A stretch of 9,433 nucleotides of DNA from Eubacteriaceae bacterium (GTDB lineage: Bacteria > Bacillota_A > Clostridia > Eubacteriales > Anaerofustaceae). Positions 5,617-9,433 of this stretch are shown piece by piece. The stretch is from assembly GCA_031280495.1 (NCBI GenBank), contig JAITGT010000064.1, forward strand, positions 1-9,433, written 5' to 3'. The notes under the pieces were generated by a model. The model was given only the letters and a program-made list of their open reading frames with translations. It did not search any database and was not told the DNA's origin. The position numbers and the translations under genes were made by a program. Position 1 is the stretch's first letter. Each line of letters starts with the position of its first letter.

Positions 5617-8241
5617 TCATTTTGCGTCAAACCAGCTGTGGCCGATTCCAGTATCGCAAATAAGCGGCACTTTCAAAACAGCGGCGAACTCCATTTCCGC
5701 TTTGACGCACTTTGCCACATCTTCCGCTTCGTCAGGCGGGCAGTCGCATAGCAGCTCGTCGTGCACTTGAAGGATTAGCTTAGACTGAAAGCCCTCCTTT
5801 TTTAAGCGGGACTGCACACGGATCATGGCGATCTTCATGATGTCCGCAGCGGTGCCCTGAATTGGCGCGTTCAGCGCAACCCTCTCTGCAAAGGCGCGCT
5901 GTGTGTAGTTGCGCGAAGTGATTCCTGGGATGTAGCAGCGCCGCTTGAGAAGGGTTTCCACATACCCTTTCTCCCTGGCAAAATCAACTATGGAAGCCAT
6001 ATAAGCCTGAACGCCCGGGAAACGCTCGAGATAGCGCTCAATGTATGTTTTGGCCTCATTGCGAGGTATATTCAGGTTTTTGCTCAAGCCAAAGTCGCTA
6101 ATCCCATAGACTATGCCAAAATTGACCGCTTTTGCGGCAGAGCGCATTTCGCGCGTCACATCTGCCAAAGGAACGGAAAAGACCTCGGAGGCAGTTCTTT
6201 GGTGAATGTCCGCTCCAGAGAGGAAAGAGGAAATCATTCCCTCATCGCCTGACACATGCGCTAGGACGCGAAGCTCAATTTGCGAATAGTCGCAGTCGAC
6301 AAGGAGCCATCCGGGCTGCGCGGCCACAAACGCCTTGCGGATGATCCTGCCCTCCTCCGTTCGGATTGGGATGTTTTGAAGGTTGGGGCTTGAAGAGGAA
6401 AGGCGGCCGGTGGTGGTGGCATTTTGGTTGAAGCTGGTGTGTATCTTTCCCGACTCTGGGTCTACAAGCTTCAGCATGCCGGTAATATACGTGTTTTCGA
6501 GCTTGCTGACTGCGCGAAGCTCAATGATTTTTTCGACAATGGGGTGCTTGCCCGCAATTTTCTCAAGCACCTCCGAATCCGTGGAATACCCTGTTTTCGT
6601 TTTCTTGACAATTGGCAGGCCCATCTCCTCAAAAAGAAGCGCGCCGAGCTGTTTTGTGGAATGCACATTGAACGAAGCGCCCTTTCCACCCAGCTTTAAA
6701 ATCTCAGCTGTGAGATCCTCGGAGCGTTTTGCGAACGCGGCGCCCAGTTCGCGGAGGGCGGCAGAATCTACGGAAAACCCAACCAACTCCATTTCGGCCA
6801 AAGTCCGAATAAGGGGGAGCTCCATCTCTTCGTACAATTCCCACATGCCATCGGACACGAGGCGCGCCCGCAGGGCGTCGGAAAGGCGAAAAATTAGCGA
6901 AGCCCTTTGGGCAGCCTGCGACATGGCGCCCTCCTGCGTCAGGGCAGCGTCTAAAAGAGAAAGCTGCCGCGTCTTTTCCGCGCCTTCCATCAGCTCTTCG
7001 CCTAAGTATTTTTGCCCAAGATCCCCCAGGCTGTAGCGCCCGTCCCCAGATGACAGGAGGTAGGCCGCGATTTCTGTGTCCATTTGGGCTCCCGCCAAAT
7101 CGAGGCCCGAACCCCAAAGAAGCCGATAGGCGCCCTTAAGGCCGTGCGTCTCTTTAGCCGCTTTTTCTGATGAGAAATACGCGCCAAATGCCTCAAGGCT
7201 TTCGGATTGCACGGCGCAGGAAAACGAATCCGTTGCAAGCCCGAGGATGTAGAGGCCGTTTGACTCGTCCAAAAAAAAGGCGGACGCCCTGCCTTCCAGC
7301 TCGCCTAAGGGCACTTCGTTCAAGAAACTGGCTTGCGGACGCTTTTTTGCCTCTCCTGCATCTTGGGAAGGCTTTGGCGGCTCATAGCCAATCGTTCGAA
7401 TAAGGTTGGCCAATTGGAGCGAAGAAAGCGTGTCAAAGACCTCCTGGCTTGCCAGTGTAGCCTCCGACGCGGTTCTGTAATCCAGCTGGACTGGCGCGTC
7501 CCTGCGGATTTCCGCCAGGCTGCGGCTCATGTAGGCAGCGGCTTTGCCTTCAAGGAGCCTTTCTTTCGCTTTTCCGGCAATGCCTTCAATGTTCTCGTAC
7601 ACGCCATCCAAAGAGCCATATTTTTGGATGAGGAGAAGGGCAGTTTTCTCCCCCACGCCCTTTACGCCGGGAATATTGTCTGAAGCGTCCCCCATCAGAG
7701 CTTTGACGTCTATGAGCTGGCGCGGCTCAACGCCATACGATTCCCTCACATAGTCTGGCGTGACGAGGACAGTGTCTGTCAAGCCTCTCTTCGAGTACAA
7801 AATATTCGTAGCAAAGCTCGCAAGCTGGTAGGCGTCCCTATCCCCAGTGACAAGCAGGGTCCTGTCGCCTGACTCGTCGCCGACGCGGCTCACATAACCC
7901 AAGAGGTCGTCTGCCTCCAGCCCCTCGCAAACGAGGAAGGGAATCTTTGCTTTTTGAAGGATGTCCATTATCACTGGAATCTGCGCGCCCAGATCTTCAG
8001 GCATGGCCTCCCTCGCCGCCTTGTAGCCATCAAACATCTCGGCGCGAAATGTCGACTTCCCTGCATCAAACGCGGCAAATATAAAGTCTGGCTTCTGCGA
8101 GCGAATGATCTTGTCCAGCATGAGAAAAAAACCGTATACGGCGTTTGTCGGCGTGCCGTCCAGCGCGTTCATGCGCTTAACGCCATAAAACGCTTTGTAA
8201 ATGAGGGAAAAGGCGTCAATAACGACAACTTTCTTGTCCAT
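5617..8241 (-). CDS. polA: DNA polymerase I with 5' nuclease and inactive-looking proofreading domain
   Basis: Pol I fills gaps and removes RNA primers and damaged flaps during replication and repair. The 874 residues hold three domains. The 5'-3' nuclease (1-290) has VVIDAF with Asp9, FDA (Asp59), EADD (109-112), TGDRD (132-136) and the helix-hairpin motif GDASDNIPGVKGVGEKTA. The 3'-5' exonuclease-like domain (about 305-465) keeps its fold markers (MDTEIAAYLL, 387-396) but lacks the DxE of Exo I, the Asp of NLKYD in Exo II (here GLKGAY) and the YxxxD of Exo III (here SQAAQRAS). The polymerase domain (465-874) is intact: motif A DYSQIELR with Asp651, motif B with Lys704 and Phe708 (AKAVNFGIVYG), motif C QVHDE with Asp828 and Glu829, and GRLSSSSPNLQNIPIRT. 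Loss of proofreading matches Taq and many Gram-positive enzymes. The ATG at 8241 lies 6 bp after purB, with GAGGT 10 nt upstream. Confidence 0.96.
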   Translation of the reverse strand: MDKKVVVIDAFSLIYKAFYGVKRMNALDGTPTNAVYGFFLMLDKIIRSQKPDFIFAAFDAGKSTFRAEMFDGYKAAREAMPEDLGAQIPVIMDILQKAKIPFLVCEGLEADDLLGYVSRVGDESGDRTLLVTGDRDAYQLASFATNILYSKRGLTDTVLVTPDYVRESYGVEPRQLIDVKALMGDASDNIPGVKGVGEKTALLLIQKYGSLDGVYENIEGIAGKAKERLLEGKAAAYMSRSLAEIRRDAPVQLDYRTASEATLASQEVFDTLSSLQLANLIRTIGYEPPKPSQDAGEAKKRPQASFLNEVPLGELEGRASAFFLDESNGLYILGLATDSFSCAVQSESLEAFGAYFSSEKAAKETHGLKGAYRLLWGSGLDLAGAQMDTEIAAYLLSSGDGRYSLGDLGQKYLGEELMEGAEKTRQLSLLDAALTQEGAMSQAAQRASLIFRLSDALRARLVSDGMWELYEEMELPLIRTLAEMELVGFSVDSAALRELGAAFAKRSEDLTAEILKLGGKGASFNVHSTKQLGALLFEEMGLPIVKKTKTGYSTDSEVLEKIAGKHPIVEKIIELRAVSKLENTYITGMLKLVDPESGKIHTSFNQNATTTGRLSSSSPNLQNIPIRTEEGRIIRKAFVAAQPGWLLVDCDYSQIELRVLAHVSGDEGMISSFLSGADIHQRTASEVFSVPLADVTREMRSAAKAVNFGIVYGISDFGLSKNLNIPRNEAKTYIERYLERFPGVQAYMASIVDFAREKGYVETLLKRRCYIPGITSRNYTQRAFAERVALNAPIQGTAADIMKIAMIRVQSRLKKEGFQSKLILQVHDELLCDCPPDEAEDVAKCVKAEMEFAAVLKVPLICDTGIGHSWFDAK

Positions 8242-8247
8242 ATAGCC

Positions 8248-9433
8248 TCAGACCTCGCTCTCATGTCCCGCGCCAAGAAGCGCGCGGTTTTCGTCAAGGA
8301 CTTTTTTGACCGGGCCAGACAAGTATTCCTCCGCCAAAGACGGCGCCCTGCCAACATAGCGCGATCCGTCAAGCTCTTCCACGATCTCAGCTTCCGAGAG
8401 CATAAATTCCCCGTCCGCCGCAATGAGGGAGATCAGCGGGTTTGGCGCGCCCTCCTTCTTGATTGCGCGGGCCGCGGTGAGGGAATGCGTTCGCAGCCTT
8501 TCGTGCAGCGCTTGGCGATTTCCCCCTTTTGAGACTGCGCGCATCAGAATGTTTTCCTCTGCCATGAACGGAAGCTCGCGCGCAAGGTTGGAGGCAATGA
8601 CTTTTTCGTTCACTTCAATGCCGCTAGAGATTTCAAAGGCAAGGGAAAGTATGGCGTCTGTGGCGAGAAACGCTTCCGGCATTGAAATGCGCCTGTTTGC
8701 CGAATCGTCGAGAGTGCGTTCCAGCCATTGGACAGAGTCGGTCATTTGGGGGTTCAGTGACAGGGAAATGACCAGCCGGGCAAGAGAGCATATGCGCTCC
8801 GCCTTCATTGGGTTTCGTTTGTAGGGCATGGCCGACGAACCCACCTGGCTCTTCTGGAAGGGCTCTTCAAGCTCTTTTAGGCTCTGAAGCAGGCGCATGT
8901 CGGTTGCGAACTTGTGCAGGCTCTGGGCGATGGAAGAAAGGCAGTTGAGAATGCGGGCGTCAAGTTTTCGAGGGTAGGTCTGGGACGTGAGGGGAAAATC
9001 CTGTTCAAACCCCATTTCGCTGACTATCTTTCGGTTGAGCGCCGCCACTTTTTCTTCATCCCCGCCGAACAGCTCAAGAAAGGACGCCTGCGTGCCCGTC
9101 GCCCCTTTTGCCCCTCGCATGCGCATAGAGGAAATGGCAAATTCCAGCTCTTCATAGTCAAGCATGAGATCGCCTAACCACATGCAGGCCCGCTTTCCTA
9201 CCGTTGTAGGCTGTGCGGGCTGAAAGTGCGTATAGGAAAGCGTAGGGATGCTTTTTGTTTTGCCCGCAAAGCGGCTCAAGGCGTCCAGCAGGTTGACAAG
9301 GCGCCTTTTTACCAGCAAGAGGGCCTCGCGAAAAAGGATTATGTCCGCATTGTCGCCAACAAAGGCGCTTGTAGCGCCTAAGTGTATGATGCCAGACGCA
9401 GCTGGCGCCGCCTCCGCAAAGGCGCGTATATGG
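8248..9433 (-). CDS. purB: Adenylosuccinate lyase, N-terminus cut by the window edge
   Basis: PurB cleaves adenylosuccinate to AMP and SAICAR to AICAR, releasing fumarate, in purine synthesis. The frame is open to the right edge: 394 residues are visible and roughly 80 N-terminal residues are probably missing, judged against homologues of about 475-485. The first visible part contains GIIHLGATSAFVGDNAD (about 15-31 of the fragment). THFQPAQPTTVGKR follows with the conserved catalytic histidine, then TGTQASFLELFGGD. The superfamily signature GSSAMPYKRNP (encoded at 8809-8841) carries the catalytic-loop serine. After it come SVQWLERTLDDSANRR and ELPFMAEENI. These segments are strikingly close to animal ADSL and belong to the long PurB class rather than the shorter Bacillus-type class. 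The TTG at 9318 is internal, not the start, because homology continues upstream of it. It ends 6 bp before polA, so the two are very probably co-transcribed. Confidence 0.94.
   Translation of the reverse strand, partial: HIRAFAEAAPAASGIIHLGATSAFVGDNADIILFREALLLVKRRLVNLLDALSRFAGKTKSIPTLSYTHFQPAQPTTVGKRACMWLGDLMLDYEELEFAISSMRMRGAKGATGTQASFLELFGGDEEKVAALNRKIVSEMGFEQDFPLTSQTYPRKLDARILNCLSSIAQSLHKFATDMRLLQSLKELEEPFQKSQVGSSAMPYKRNPMKAERICSLARLVISLSLNPQMTDSVQWLERTLDDSANRRISMPEAFLATDAILSLAFEISSGIEVNEKVIASNLARELPFMAEENILMRAVSKGGNRQALHERLRTHSLTAARAIKKEGAPNPLISLIAADGEFMLSEAEIVEELDGSRYVGRAPSLAEEYLSGPVKKVLDENRALLGAGHESEV

Noticed and set aside
6383..7036. 217-codon + strand open frame inside polA
   Set aside because: It lies wholly antisense to the intact polA coding sequence and has serine/arginine-rich low-information content.
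9316..9318. TTG as the start of purB
   Set aside because: Strong adenylosuccinate lyase similarity (GIIHLGATS and following) continues in frame upstream to the window edge, so the gene is truncated by the edge.

Overview
The window looks like chromosomal DNA from an anaerobic, endospore-forming member of the Firmicutes, most likely class Clostridia. The evidence is a clear forespore sigma factor G with a sigma-F-type promoter, a clostridial-style cobalamin-binding radical SAM protein (DUF4080 type), a cobalamin-dependent queuosine enzyme, strong Shine-Dalgarno sites of the AGGAGG kind, and a DNA polymerase I whose proofreading domain is degenerate. The coding DNA is moderately GC-rich and the two larger intergenic regions are clearly more AT-rich. 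I cannot assign a genus.

Layout from left to right. Positions 1-373 are AT-rich and hold no gene I can support; they carry a 13-bp direct repeat and, at the right end, a very good sigma-F promoter for sigG (374-1141, +). A convergent rpe (ribulose-phosphate 3-epimerase, - strand, ending at 1235) follows with no obvious terminator between the two. The region between rpe and the next gene (1883-2244) is divergent and contains several extended -10 promoter-like elements and short palindromes. Next is a 570-residue B12-binding-domain radical SAM protein of unknown substrate (2245-3957, +), closed by a strong hairpin terminator at 3967-4003. The rest, 4043-9433, is a leftward run of four genes read purB (cut by the right edge), polA, coaE, queG. 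purB-polA and coaE-queG are tightly coupled (6-bp gap and 4-bp overlap); polA-coaE has a 75-bp gap.

The leftward genes are housekeeping functions: purine and AMP synthesis (PurB), DNA repair and Okazaki-fragment processing (PolA), the last step of coenzyme A synthesis (CoaE) and the last step of queuosine synthesis on tRNA (QueG). I see no mobile element, CRISPR array, tRNA, rRNA or defence system, and no convincing new biological system. The items most worth a second look are the orphan cobalamin radical SAM gene with its Shine-Dalgarno-less start, the short QueG, the sigma-F promoter, and the promoter- and palindrome-rich rpe/radical-SAM intergenic region.
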